Part shown: positions 51,315-60,093 of the stretch, piece by piece
How the letters are laid out: each line of letters opens with the position of its first letter
Position numbering within the stretch: the stretch's first letter is position 1
Assembly: GCF_019443445.1 (NCBI RefSeq)
Contig: NZ_CP080378.1
Coordinates: 1,302,001-1,366,000, forward strand
DNA length: 64,000 nucleotides
Origin: Massilia sp. PAMC28688
Lineage (GTDB): Bacteria > Pseudomonadota > Gammaproteobacteria > Burkholderiales > Burkholderiaceae_D
Reading direction: 5' to 3'
Position numbers and translations under genes: made by a program
The notes under the pieces: model-generated
Seen by the model: only the letters and a program-made list of their open reading frames with translations
Databases searched by the model: none
What the model was told of the DNA's origin: nothing

Positions 51315-52145
51315 ATGAGCAATACCGCTGATCAATCGCCACTGGGCAAAACCGCCGCGTACCAGACGTCTTACGCGCCGGAATTGCTGTTCCCTATTCC
51401 GCGCCAGCAGAAGCGCGATGAGCTGCAGCTGACGGGCCGCCTGCCGTTTTTCGGCGTCGATATCTGGAACGCGTATGAACTGTCATGGCTGAACATGCGC
51501 GGCAAGCCGCAGGTGGCCATTGCCACCATTACCGCGCCGGCCGACTCGCCCAATATCATCGAGTCCAAGTCGTTCAAGCTGTATCTCAATTCCTTCAACC
51601 AGACGCGCCTGGCCAACACGGACGCCCTGCTGGCCCTGCTGCGCGAAGATTTGTCGGCCGGCTTTGGCGCGCCGGTGCACATTGTGCTCACGCTGCCAGA
51701 AACGTTCGACAGGGTCCGCATGGGTGAACTCGAGGGCACCCTGATCGACCGCCTCGATATCGATATCGACCAGTACTCGCCCTCCCCGTCCCTGCTGAGC
51801 GCAGCCAGTGACGAAGCGCCGGTGGAAGAAACGCTGGTATCGCATCTGCTCAAGTCCAACTGCCTGGTCACGGGACAGCCGGACTGGGCCAGCATATCCA
51901 TTTCCTACGTGGGACCGCAGATCAATGAAGAAGGCTTGCTGCGCTACCTGATCGGCTTTCGTGAACATAACGAATTTCACGAGCAATGCGTGGAGCGCAT
52001 TTTCGTCGACATCATGCGCCAATGCGCGCCCACCAAGCTGGCCGTGTATGCCCGCTACACGCGGCGCGGCGGACTGGACATCAATCCCTGGCGCAGCAAC
52101 TTCAGCGGCCCGCCACCGGCTAATCTGCGCACGGCAAGGCAATAG
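51315..52145 (+). CDS. queF: NADPH-dependent 7-cyano-7-deazaguanine reductase (type II QueF)
   Basis: A 276-residue bimodular QueF that reduces preQ0 to preQ1 for queuosine. The active-site cysteine C183 lies in [10 protein letters not shown] with the proton donor D190. The NADPH-binding ESKSFK motif is at 83-88 in the N-terminal half, as expected in the long form where the two T-fold halves divide the roles. A start at 51315 agrees with the family. It probably shares a transcript with ilvA. Confidence 0.95.
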   Translation: MSNTADQSPLGKTAAYQTSYAPELLFPIPRQQKRDELQLTGRLPFFGVDIWNAYELSWLNMRGKPQVAIATITAPADSPNIIESKSFKLYLNSFNQTRLANTDALLALLREDLSAGFGAPVHIVLTLPETFDRVRMGELEGTLIDRLDIDIDQYSPSPSLLSAASDEAPVEETLVSHLLKSNCLVTGQPDWASISISYVGPQINEEGLLRYLIGFREHNEFHEQCVERIFVDIMRQCAPTKLAVYARYTRRGGLDINPWRSNFSGPPPANLRTARQ

Positions 52146-52532
52146 TTGAGGAGACTCAAGCACGACATCACGCACGCTTGACGGGATTGCCGCACAGGAA
52201 TATGTTAGGCAGGAAGATGGGGTGTGATTTACAATAAAACAACGCCGTCGGACATTCAGCCTGCGGGGGTTTCCTTCCGGGGAAAATCCGGTCCGCGTGC
52301 GAATCTACTGGCGATTGTATTGTAGAACATGGAGATAACCGGGTTTTTGCGAGTGACAGTGCCGGGCGAGGCCTGATTCGCTTGTCGTGTTACCCGATTT
52401 GCCATGCATCTTTCAAAAGAACAATCTGCGTGCCAGAGCGCGAGCGACGAATTTGAATGTCAGTGACGAAAAACAGGCCTATAATTCTGGCTCGCAAGCA
52501 CCTTTGTGCGTCGCACCATACGACTTAGTGTT
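52146..52532. other. Long leader before ptsN
   Basis: 387 bases with no credible gene on either strand. It has a TATAAT box at 52480-52485 but no good -35 at normal spacing. A weak hairpin-prone stretch, about 52265-52312, is GC-rich (CCTGCGGGGG, CCGGGG). I do not recognise a known structured RNA. It should carry the promoter of ptsN-hprK. Confidence 0.4.
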
Positions 52533-53015
52533 ATGACTAACCTCAGCAAAATCCTGTCGCTTGAGAACGTGTTGCTCGATCTCGAAGTGTCCAGCAAGAA
52601 GCGCGCCTTTGAACAGGCGGGTCTTATTTTCGAGAACAACTGCGGCATTGCCCGTTCCACGGTCTCCGATAATTTGTTCGCGCGCGAGCGTCTTGGCTCA
52701 ACCGGGCTCGGCCATGGCGTCGCGGTCCCGCACGGCCGCATCAAGGGCAGCAAGAGCCTCAAGTCGCCGCTGGGTGCCTTCGTGCGCCTGGCCGAACCGA
52801 TCCCCTTCGAGTCGCCCGATGGCCAGCCCGTCAACCTGCTGTTTTTCCTGCTGATTCCCGATCATGTGACGCAGCAGCACCTGGAGATTCTGTCGGAAAT
52901 TGCCGAGATGTTTTCGGATGATGCCTTCCGCACAGCCTTAACCAATGATCCGGACCCGAAGTCGGTCCATGCGCGCATCACCAATTGGCAACCAAGCCTG
53001 CAGGCCTTGGGTTAA
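52533..53015 (+). CDS. ptsN: PTS nitrogen-regulatory enzyme IIA
   Basis: A 160-residue EIIA-Ntr. The phosphorylatable histidine is H67 in GVAVPHGRI. This regulatory PTS passes phosphate through PtsP/NPr and controls K+ transport, nitrogen and carbon responses; it does not carry sugars. ATG 52533 is used; an in-frame GTG at 52506 is unlikely. hprK follows by 52 bases. The gene usually lies downstream of rpoN and hpf, whereas here it is about 7 kb away and reversed. Confidence 0.95.
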   Translation: MTNLSKILSLENVLLDLEVSSKKRAFEQAGLIFENNCGIARSTVSDNLFARERLGSTGLGHGVAVPHGRIKGSKSLKSPLGAFVRLAEPIPFESPDGQPVNLLFFLLIPDHVTQQHLEILSEIAEMFSDDAFRTALTNDPDPKSVHARITNWQPSLQALG

Positions 53016-53067
53016 ACTTTGCGTGCCGGGCGGCACCGCCGCCTTCACTCTCTGAAAAAGCCCGTCC

Positions 53068-54003
53068 ATGCTGCAAACCCCGCTGACCATTCAACGTCTG
53101 TACGACGATAATCGCGAGAGCCTGCAGCTGGGCTGGTTCGCCGGCTTTCCGGGCGGCGAACGCCTGATCTCGGGGGACGTTGCGTCCGCCGCCGACCAGG
53201 TCGGCCACCTGAACCTGATCCACCCCGGCCGGATCCAGGTGTTTGGCCATCAGGAGCTCACTTATTATCACCGCCTCAAAAGCGGTTCGCGCAGCCATGT
53301 GATTGGCGAATTGATTGCAGGCGGCCCGCCCGCACTGATCATTGCGCAGGGTCTGGAGACGCCTGCCGACATCCTGGCCATCTGCGACGAGCAGAACATT
53401 CCCTTGTTTTCCACGCCCCTGCCGGCGGCGCAGGTCATCGACTTCCTGCGCGTGTACCTGTCCAAAAAACTGGCCCAGCGCATCATCATGCATGGCGTCT
53501 TCATGGACGTGCTGGGGGTCGGGGTACTGATCACGGGCGACTCGGGTCTGGGCAAGAGCGAGCTGGGACTGGAACTCATCTCGCGCAGCCATGGCCTGGT
53601 GGCCGATGATGCGGTGGAGTTTTCGCGCATTGCGCCCAACATGATCGAGGGCCGCTGCCCGCCATTGCTGCAGAACCTGCTGGAAGTGCGCGGGCTGGGA
53701 CTGCTCGACATCAAGGCGATCTTTGGTGAAACGGCAGTCAGGCGCAAGATGCGGCTCAAACTGATCGTTCATCTGGTGCGGCGCAGTGCGCTGGAAGAGG
53801 AAGTGGAACGGCTGCCGTTCCTGTTCCCGACGGAAGACGTGCTGGGCCTGCCGGTGCGCAAGGTGGTCATTCCCGTGGCTGCCGGCCGCAACATCGCGGT
53901 GCTGCTCGAAGCGGCGGTGCGCAACACCATTTTGCAGTTGCGCGGCATCGATACGCTGCAGGAATTCATGGAGCGCCAGCGGCAGGCGATGTCGGGGGAT
54001 TAG
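53068..54003 (+). CDS. hprK: HPr kinase/phosphorylase
   Basis: A 311-residue bifunctional enzyme that phosphorylates and dephosphorylates a serine on HPr. The Walker A motif GDSGLGKS is at 157-164; [17 protein letters not shown] (204-220) is the HPrK signature. In proteobacteria it lies between ptsN and rapZ; here rapZ is 3.5 kb further on, separated by the receptor/peptide unit on the opposite strand. Confidence 0.96.
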   Translation: MLQTPLTIQRLYDDNRESLQLGWFAGFPGGERLISGDVASAADQVGHLNLIHPGRIQVFGHQELTYYHRLKSGSRSHVIGELIAGGPPALIIAQGLETPADILAICDEQNIPLFSTPLPAAQVIDFLRVYLSKKLAQRIIMHGVFMDVLGVGVLITGDSGLGKSELGLELISRSHGLVADDAVEFSRIAPNMIEGRCPPLLQNLLEVRGLGLLDIKAIFGETAVRRKMRLKLIVHLVRRSALEEEVERLPFLFPTEDVLGLPVRKVVIPVAAGRNIAVLLEAAVRNTILQLRGIDTLQEFMERQRQAMSGD

Positions 54004-54086
54004 CGGCAGGCTAAGTTGGGCGACGAATCGTCCCGGAGGCCAGTGGACTGATGAGATGTCCGCGGCCTCAAGTTTCCAGCAACGAT

Positions 54087-54257
54087 TTACTTGTAATCAG
54101 TGGTACAAATATAATTGCAAATCTTATCGCTGATCTTGGTCTTTGCTGTCGTACATTTTAAAAAGCAGTGAAGGTCCCACACTTTCGCTGCCTGTGCCGC
54201 TGATGCAGAGCCGCAAGTAATAACGATCACCATTTTTGCAAAAAACTGACGGTTCAT
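54087..54257 (-). CDS. Small secreted twin-CX3C peptide 2
   Basis: A 56-residue precursor (60 if ATG 54269 is used). A signal peptide ends AAQA and leaves a 33-residue mature chain. It contains HCFLKC, then 11 residues, then CNYIC: C-X3-C-X11-C-X3-C. Each pair falls on one face of a helix, so two helices joined by two disulfides, as in alpha-hairpinins, is the expected fold. ATG 54257 has GGA at suitable distance. It is the last gene of the receptor unit, 101 bp after peptide 1, and is visibly less G+C-rich than the chromosome around it. No known family was recognised. Confidence 0.72.
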   Translation of the reverse strand: MNRQFFAKMVIVITCGSASAAQAAKVWDLHCFLKCTTAKTKISDKICNYICTTDYK

Positions 54258-54358
54258 ATTGAATTCCATTCTTGAGTTAAGGGACCTTCATAATGATCGT
54301 ATCAGCGTTTCCGACATTAATCTCCCGTAAGAATTAGTTCATAGTCGTGCAATCAGCG

Positions 54359-54520
54359 CTATTTGCTAATGAACGGCTCGCAAATCCGATTACATTCGGC
54401 CCTATCTTTTACTTCCGGCATGCATCGCTTAACACAAGCATCAAATTCTGGCTTCCCCGCTTGTGCCGTCACCGTCGCGACACTGAAGATGACTAAAAAA
54501 GGTACAAGATATTTTTTCAT
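54359..54520 (-). CDS. Small secreted twin-CX3C peptide 1
   Basis: A 53-residue precursor: MKKYLVPFLVIFSVATVTAQA is a textbook signal peptide (MKK start, AQA cleavage). The mature 32 residues contain CVKRC, 9 residues, then CNRIC: C-X3-C-X9-C-X3-C. AGGAA sits 7 bases before the ATG. The arrangement matches peptide 2 at every feature, while the sequence between the cysteines is unrelated, so the two are diverged paralogues or independent members of one kind. The gene starts 29 bp after the glutaredoxin-like stop. It is short enough to be missed by standard gene calling. No database family was recognised. Confidence 0.78.
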   Translation of the reverse strand: MKKYLVPFLVIFSVATVTAQAGKPEFDACVKRCMPEVKDRAECNRICEPFISK

Positions 54521-54549
54521 GACCATTCCTATCGTAGTTTTAAAGAGCT

Positions 54550-54942
54550 TCAGCGACTTACCAACCGGTCGTAAGCCGCGGCGTTATAGCCGATCAGCAA
54601 TTCGGTTTTTGATACCAATATCGGCACGCTGCGCTCGCCGAGCTTTTGATACATTTGCTTTGCAGCATCTGATTGATCAATAACCTGGTCATTAAATGGA
54701 ATGCCGGCTTTGACTAAATGCGCCCGGGCATGCGCACAGGCTGGACAAGTTGTGGTGCCATACAGCGTGAGCCTGTGCCGATGCTGCGTGACGTGCTGGG
54801 CGAAGTCGCCGCGGCGCTCATTGTCCATTCCCTGAAATTTTTGATACAGTGACGGCACCTGCCATCCGACCGCGATGGCGGCAGCAATGGTGGCCGCCAT
54901 CGCCACCGCGTCCAATAGCACGCGCTTGGTTTTGCTTGTCAT
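54550..54942 (-). CDS. Membrane-anchored periplasmic glutaredoxin-like protein
   Basis: A 130-residue protein. One N-terminal membrane helix (about 8-28) is preceded by KTKR, so by the positive-inside rule the remaining domain faces the periplasm. That domain is glutaredoxin-like: C66-P-A-C69 active site in YGTTTCPAC, and cis-proline P107 in SVPILV. The likely role is oxidation, reduction or shuffling of disulfides. It starts 25 bp after the receptor gene and ends 29 bp before peptide 1, so it is probably cotranscribed with a protein that has four cysteines to pair. AAGGAA precedes the ATG. Confidence 0.88.
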   Translation of the reverse strand: MTSKTKRVLLDAVAMAATIAAAIAVGWQVPSLYQKFQGMDNERRGDFAQHVTQHRHRLTLYGTTTCPACAHARAHLVKAGIPFNDQVIDQSDAAKQMYQKLGERSVPILVSKTELLIGYNAAAYDRLVSR

Positions 54943-54967
54943 GGTATTCCTTGTGGCGAAGTATTGA

Positions 54968-57157
54968 TTACAGACTGCTCTCGAACTGCACGCGTATGGT
55001 GGAAAATCTACGAGAGTCATCGTAGCGGCTGACGCGCTCATCATTAGTAATATATTGATGAATGGTGTGGCGGGTCCGTGGCGAAGCAGAACGCATTCCC
55101 ACAATCAAGCGGCGATCCGGCGTCATCTGCCATTTGGCACTGGCCTCGAAAGTGAAGACCCGCGCAACATAGATTCTCTCCACGGCGCTTGTGCGGATCC
55201 ACACCGAAGGGGCCCACGATGCATCGGCATCGAACGTAATCGGGAAACCTTCCATGCTGTAGCTGCTGCCCAGCTTTGCATTCCATGGTGTTTGCCGATC
55301 CAGCTTGTTTTCCGGACCCGGTACGTTCGACACCGTCGATTCTGCGATCCCCGCACTGCCGCGGATGGCCAGTTTGGGCGCCTCTGCGGCAATGTCGCGC
55401 AGCGCCAGCTCCATCTCCACGCTCAGCCCCAAACTACGGGCATCACCAAGATTGGCCGGCCGGATGACATGGCGGGGATCCGCCGACCAGGGGACACTCA
55501 GCAGGATAATTTCCTTGCCCATCTTGTCATCGATCTGGCGGCTGTACAGCTCCACATTGACATGGCTGCCGGCGCCAATGGCATGCTCGTATGATGCGGT
55601 CATACCCAGGGCCCGCTCCGGGCGCAAAATGGCGTTTCCCACCTTGTCAGCCGTCGCTGCTGAATTGGGGCCACAGGAGGCAGCCGAAATGCACGGTGCG
55701 AGCGGGTGAATTTCCGGATGCGCAGACAAATCGTCTTCTTCCACTTCCTTGAAACTGCGCGCGATGCTCAAGCGTAGGTGATTGGCATCGTCCTTGCCAA
55801 TCTTGCGCGACAAATGCAGGGAGGGCGAGAGTATCCGCGATTCATTCCTGACCTGATAGCGATTCTCGCTTACCTGGATATCGGTGGCCTGGGCCGACAT
55901 ACCGGCATTGACATCGACCTTCTCGCTCAGTTCCCACTCATCCTGCACAAACACGCGAAAGCTGCGGTTGCGCCATGCGCTGCGCGCGCCGAGCAGATCG
56001 AAAGCAGATGCGCGGGCCCCATCAAGTTCGTACCGATGACGGATGACCTGTCTCATATGGCGAATTGTCGAACCCAATTTCACGTTGTGCCCGTTCGCCA
56101 GACGCGTTCGGTACGACATGTCGAGCGCTTGACTGCCACCGCGTCGCTTGTCCAGGCTAAGCCACTCGGATCCTCGCGCGCCTGCAATTGCATCGATTCC
56201 GCTGCTTGCACTGTTCGACCGGATAAAGGCGGTCATTACCGACACGTCGGCTTTGCTGGTACTTGACAGCTTGGATTCCCATCGCACCGGCACCCGCAAC
56301 ATGTCCAGCCGTATCCGGTCCCAAGCAGTGTCGGCGGATTCGACGCCACTAGCCGGCAGACGAATATCGCGCGCGGCATTCTTGTCTATCATGGTGGCAA
56401 TCGAAGGCGACAGCGTCAGCGTTTCGTCATCGGCGCGCTGCCAAATCACGTCCATCGACCCGGACAGCATTTCCTGGCGCGACTTGCCGTCGCTTTGACC
56501 ATGCCAGCGTAGCTGGTCGGACTGACCGCGAACGGCAATGGACTCGCTGATGTTGCTGCGCTCCAGCCCGGAGCCCGCTTCTGCGGAAAGCTGAAAACTG
56601 TACCGCAATGGCGATCCCTGCACTGAGCTGTTGCGCGACAGGTCCATCGTCACCTTGGGCTCGCCACCCGTGGTTTCAATGCCGGCAGCAATCTCGGTCT
56701 CTGTCTTGCGCGTCGTCTTGCGGGTGATGATGTTGATTGTCCCTGCAACGCCAAAGGGTCCGTACTCCGCCATGCTGGATTTGACAATTTCGATCTTTTC
56801 GACACTGACCAGGTCAAGCTCGGTGGGGGAACGCCCGACCGGCGCCTGCCCGTCGAGCAGTATCTGGGTATAGCCGGGCATGTTGAGAAGACCGATGCGC
56901 CCGTCACTGCTTACGGTCACGGCCGGTTCGCGCCGGAGCATGTCCTCGACCTTGCGGACGCCACTTTCCTCGATGCGCTTGCGCCCGATAATGATCTTCC
57001 CGGCGACGAACTGGCGCCGTGCCTCTGCATCACTTTGCGCGCCCGTCACCTGCACCACCGGCACCGCGGCCCCTGAAGCGTCATCGGCCCACACGGCAGC
57101 AGGCTGGCTAGCCAACAGCACAATGGCGATCGATCGATGCGTTATATTCACAGACAT
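54968..57157 (-). CDS. TonB-dependent outer-membrane receptor
   Basis: A 729-residue protein. The signal peptide ends near residue 24 (AVWA), followed by a possible TonB box (VPVVQVTG, 33-40). The plug is at about 42-147 (VEDMLRREPAVTV, LLNMPGYTQILLDG, EYGPFGVAGTINIITRK), and the rest is a 22-strand barrel. A two-cysteine extracellular loop (LAPCISAASCGPN) precedes the VGNAILRPERALG strand. The ligand is unknown: there are no siderophore or cobalamin genes nearby. The following genes, a periplasmic thiol enzyme and two secreted disulfide peptides, suggest that the ligand or a companion is a peptide. Start 57157 begins the signal peptide; open frame upstream carries no such sequence. Confidence 0.92.
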   Translation of the reverse strand: MSVNITHRSIAIVLLASQPAAVWADDASGAAVPVVQVTGAQSDAEARRQFVAGKIIIGRKRIEESGVRKVEDMLRREPAVTVSSDGRIGLLNMPGYTQILLDGQAPVGRSPTELDLVSVEKIEIVKSSMAEYGPFGVAGTINIITRKTTRKTETEIAAGIETTGGEPKVTMDLSRNSSVQGSPLRYSFQLSAEAGSGLERSNISESIAVRGQSDQLRWHGQSDGKSRQEMLSGSMDVIWQRADDETLTLSPSIATMIDKNAARDIRLPASGVESADTAWDRIRLDMLRVPVRWESKLSSTSKADVSVMTAFIRSNSASSGIDAIAGARGSEWLSLDKRRGGSQALDMSYRTRLANGHNVKLGSTIRHMRQVIRHRYELDGARASAFDLLGARSAWRNRSFRVFVQDEWELSEKVDVNAGMSAQATDIQVSENRYQVRNESRILSPSLHLSRKIGKDDANHLRLSIARSFKEVEEDDLSAHPEIHPLAPCISAASCGPNSAATADKVGNAILRPERALGMTASYEHAIGAGSHVNVELYSRQIDDKMGKEIILLSVPWSADPRHVIRPANLGDARSLGLSVEMELALRDIAAEAPKLAIRGSAGIAESTVSNVPGPENKLDRQTPWNAKLGSSYSMEGFPITFDADASWAPSVWIRTSAVERIYVARVFTFEASAKWQMTPDRRLIVGMRSASPRTRHTIHQYITNDERVSRYDDSRRFSTIRVQFESSL

Positions 57158-57487
57158 TTCCCCATTGTCGTTTGTGCACCCAGGCCGGCTCAAGCGCCAA
57201 CGCCACGCCCGTCGATGCCGAGGGGAAATACTAGCAGCGGGAAAATCGTGAAACTTTGCGGCAAACGAGATTGGCATGCGGTTTCAGCCTCGCTACAACA
57301 GCTTCGCCGCTGCGATGACTAGCATGCTGCGGTTCGGTGCCGACACAGTGGACCGATCGGCCGACAGTTGCACGCGCAAGCGAAGCGCAATTGTCACGAT
57401 AATCAACACCCTGCTTGCAAGACACGGGCCCCAGGCGCTCGCGCGGCGTCCAAACAGAAAATGGCCGCATGCGGTATCATCAAGGGC
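57158..57487. other. Divergent control region between the receptor and rapZ
   Basis: 330 bases without a credible gene. It must hold the promoter of the receptor unit (minus strand) and, since rapZ is separated from hprK, a promoter for rapZ. I could not identify either; no Fur-like site was recognised. Confidence 0.4.
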
Positions 57488-58351
57488 ATGCGCATTGTTC
57501 TCATTACAGGTATTTCCGGTTCAGGTAAGTCAGTAGCTGTCAGGGTACTTGAGGACTCTGGATACTACTGCGTTGACAATCTCCCGCCCGCCCTGCTGCC
57601 AAGCCTGGTAAGCGCGCTCATTGCCGACGGTACCGAGTCGCTGGCGGTGGCAGTCGACGCCCGCAGCGCGCAATCGCTGGTCGAGCTGCCGGCCAATATC
57701 CGCATGCTTAAGGACGATGGGCACGACGTCAAGGTCATGTTCCTGACCGCCAATACCCATTCGCTGGTAGCGCGCTTTTCCGAAACGCGGCGTAGCCATC
57801 CCCTGTCGCACCAGCTGCGGCCCGACGAAAATCCCGCCTCGCGCCGCACCCTGATCGAATGCATCCTGGAAGAGCGCGAACGGCTGTCCGCCATCGAGCA
57901 GCTGGGACATGTGATCGACACCTCCGAACTGTCGGCCAACAAACTGCGCGCCTGGATCAAGGAGCTGGTGGCCATTGAGCGCGCGCCCATCACGCTGTTC
58001 TTCGAGTCGTTTGCATTCAAGCTGGGCGTGCCGCTGGACGCGGACTTCGTGTTTGACGTGCGTGCGCTGCCCAATCCCTACTACGACCTCACGCTGCGGC
58101 CGCTGACCGGCATGGACGCGCCGGTGATTGCCTTCCTCGACGCGCAGCCCAGCGCCGCCGAATTGCTGGAAGATATCCGCGCCTTTATCGCCAAGTGGCT
58201 GCCGTCATTTAAGACCGACAACCGCAGCTATCTGACGGTGGCGGTAGGGTGTACCGGCGGGCAGCATCGCTCGGTGTACATGGCCGAAAGGCTGGCCGCC
58301 TACTTCAGCCCGACCGAGCGCGTGGTACTGCGTCATCGCGAACAGAGCTAG
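57488..58351 (+). CDS. rapZ: RNase adapter protein RapZ
   Basis: A 287-residue P-loop protein with GISGSGKS at 8-15 and the conserved [15 protein letters not shown] block near the C-terminus. In E. coli RapZ senses glucosamine-6-phosphate and directs RNase E to GlmZ. ATG 57488 fits the family start; the frame extends 40 codons upstream without homology. It is separated from its usual partner hprK by the receptor/peptide unit. Confidence 0.95.
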   Translation: MRIVLITGISGSGKSVAVRVLEDSGYYCVDNLPPALLPSLVSALIADGTESLAVAVDARSAQSLVELPANIRMLKDDGHDVKVMFLTANTHSLVARFSETRRSHPLSHQLRPDENPASRRTLIECILEERERLSAIEQLGHVIDTSELSANKLRAWIKELVAIERAPITLFFESFAFKLGVPLDADFVFDVRALPNPYYDLTLRPLTGMDAPVIAFLDAQPSAAELLEDIRAFIAKWLPSFKTDNRSYLTVAVGCTGGQHRSVYMAERLAAYFSPTERVVLRHREQS

Positions 58352-58390
58352 TCCGCCCGCCACAGTCCGCAGGGGCCGCCCCCTTGAAGA

Positions 58391-59479
58391 TCAGCCTTGC
58401 AAGTGCCGCAGCGGATGCGCGCTGTCCGGCCACACCGGCATGAAAAAGCGCGCCACCATGTCCTCGCTCACCTGCTCCAAAGTCGGCGGATTCCACTTCG
58501 GCGCATTGTCCTTGTCAATCACCAGCGCGCGCACGCCTTCCAGCACTTCGCCGTGTTCAAAGTTGTGCCGCACCATGGTGCGTTCCATGCGCAGGCAGCC
58601 CGCCACATCGAGGCCGGCACCGCGTACCAGCAGTTCGCGCGTTACGCACATCATCAGCGGTGAACGCTGGCGCATGGCGGCCAGCGCCTTTTGCGCGAAG
58701 GCACTGTCGTCGCCTTCGAGCGACAGCATGATGGCGGCGACCGACGGGGCGCCGAAATGGCGGTCGATGTCAGCGCGCGCTGCTGCCAGTTCACTGCTGC
58801 CAGACTGTCCAGCAAACGGCGCCGCAAAATTGCTGATCGCCTCGCGCAGCTGCGCCCCTGGCGTGGCGTCGATGAGCGCGCCAAGCGCTGCCATCTGCTC
58901 GTGCGGCACGAACAGGTCGGCCAGTCCCACGTACAGCGCATCGGCCGCACCGATGGTCAGCCCCGTCAGCCCCAGGTAGTTGCCCAGCTGCCCCGGCGCA
59001 CGGGACAGGAAGTAGCTGCCCCCCACATCGGGAAACAGGCCGATGTTCACTTCCGGCATGGCCATCTTGGTTTTTTCAGTCACGATGCGGATGCGGCAAT
59101 CCGGGCCGCCCTGCGCAATGCCCATGCCGCCCCCCATGACCACGCCATCCATCAAGGCCACGTAAGGCTTGGGATACAAGTGGATCAGGTGGTTGAGTGC
59201 GTATTCCTCGGTGAAAAAGTCTTCCAGCAGCGCGCTGCCTCCCATGGGCGTGGCATGACCGCACTCATGGAAAAAGCGGATGTCGCCGCCGGCGCACAGC
59301 GCCTTGGGACTGCTGCTGCCGATGACCACCGCATCGATCCCGGCGTCGTCACGCCACGCCTCCAGGATGGCGGTCAGGTCGCGCACCATCTGCAGCGACA
59401 GCGAATTGAGGGCCTTCGGGCGGTCGAGGGTGATGATGCCGGTTCGGTCGGCAACGCGATGCAGGACGTATGTGCTCAT
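58391..59479 (-). CDS. 3-hydroxyisobutyryl-CoA hydrolase-like crotonase
   Basis: A 362-residue crotonase-fold enzyme of HIBCH type. The oxyanion segment is SSPKALCAGGDIRFF and GVVMGGGMGIAQ; MPEVNIGLFPDVGGSYFLSR is the HIBCH signature, and the extended C-terminal helices end near SAHPLRHLQG. It would act in valine degradation, hydrolysing 3-hydroxyisobutyryl-CoA. It stands alone between rapZ and hpf, at the probable rearrangement junction. Confidence 0.9.
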   Translation of the reverse strand: MSTYVLHRVADRTGIITLDRPKALNSLSLQMVRDLTAILEAWRDDAGIDAVVIGSSSPKALCAGGDIRFFHECGHATPMGGSALLEDFFTEEYALNHLIHLYPKPYVALMDGVVMGGGMGIAQGGPDCRIRIVTEKTKMAMPEVNIGLFPDVGGSYFLSRAPGQLGNYLGLTGLTIGAADALYVGLADLFVPHEQMAALGALIDATPGAQLREAISNFAAPFAGQSGSSELAAARADIDRHFGAPSVAAIMLSLEGDDSAFAQKALAAMRQRSPLMMCVTRELLVRGAGLDVAGCLRMERTMVRHNFEHGEVLEGVRALVIDKDNAPKWNPPTLEQVSEDMVARFFMPVWPDSAHPLRHLQG

Positions 59480-59602
59480 GGCAGGCAGTAGGAAAGAGAA
59501 AAGAGCGCTATTTTACCGCCGCACTGGAGCGCCACCAATTGCTTCCGGCAAGCCGCCCGGGCCCGCACCTGACCAGGGCGCCGGATGCTGACCGCGAACA
59601 GC

Positions 59603-59628
59603 AAAAAGGCGCCCTCGCGGACGCCTTT
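59603..59628 (-). terminator. Terminator after hpf
   Basis: Minus strand AAAGGCG / CGCCTTT stem followed by TTTTT. It starts 21 bp after the hpf stop and ends the lptC-lptA-lptB-rpoN-hpf transcript, where ptsN would normally continue. Confidence 0.85.
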
Positions 59629-59648
59629 GGCTGTGGAACCCGGTGCAG

Positions 59649-60002
59649 TTACACCGCTTCCGGGCTCTGCTCTTCAGGCATGTGCTTGATGGCCTGGTGA
59701 TTGTGGTCCTGGACCTTGCCCTTGTACTTCATGACCTGGCGGTCGAGCTTGTCGACCAGGCAGTCGATGGCCGCGTACAGGTCGTGGGAGAGGCTTTCCA
59801 CATAGACAGTTTTGCCGGACAGGCGCAGATTGATTTCGGCCTTCTGGCGCTTTTCTTTTTCAGTGAGATTGTCGACGGTGAGAATCACGGCGATATCGAT
59901 CACCTGGTCGAAATGGCGCTTTACGCGCTCGAGCTTGGCTTGTACGTATTCACGGATGGCTGGTGTCACTTCGAGATGATGTCCGCTAATTGTGAGATTC
60001 AT
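59649..60002 (-). CDS. hpf: Ribosome hibernation promoting factor
   Basis: A 117-residue HPF/RaiA protein that dimerises or silences 70S ribosomes in stationary phase. It has [20 protein letters not shown] at the start and the basic helix and beta-sheet pattern of the family. AGGAG precedes ATG 60002. The length is of the short form. It is the last gene of the rpoN transcript before a terminator. Confidence 0.93.
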   Translation of the reverse strand: MNLTISGHHLEVTPAIREYVQAKLERVKRHFDQVIDIAVILTVDNLTEKEKRQKAEINLRLSGKTVYVESLSHDLYAAIDCLVDKLDRQVMKYKGKVQDHNHQAIKHMPEEQSPEAV

Positions 60003-60093
60003 ACACACTCCTAAAGATGGTGTCACTTTCAGTTCATGCGCGTGCGCAGAGGAACAAGGCTTACCACCTGGCATTGCCAGGCAATACTGCAAT

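Noticed and set aside
52200..52440. GC-rich stretch before ptsN considered as a structured RNA or riboswitch
   Set aside because: No signature of 4.5S, 6S, tmRNA, RNase P or common riboswitches; only a weak stem can be drawn.
57231..57470. A 79-codon minus-strand frame upstream of the receptor, considered as a third peptide
   Set aside because: No signal peptide and no paired CX3C motif; composition looks random.
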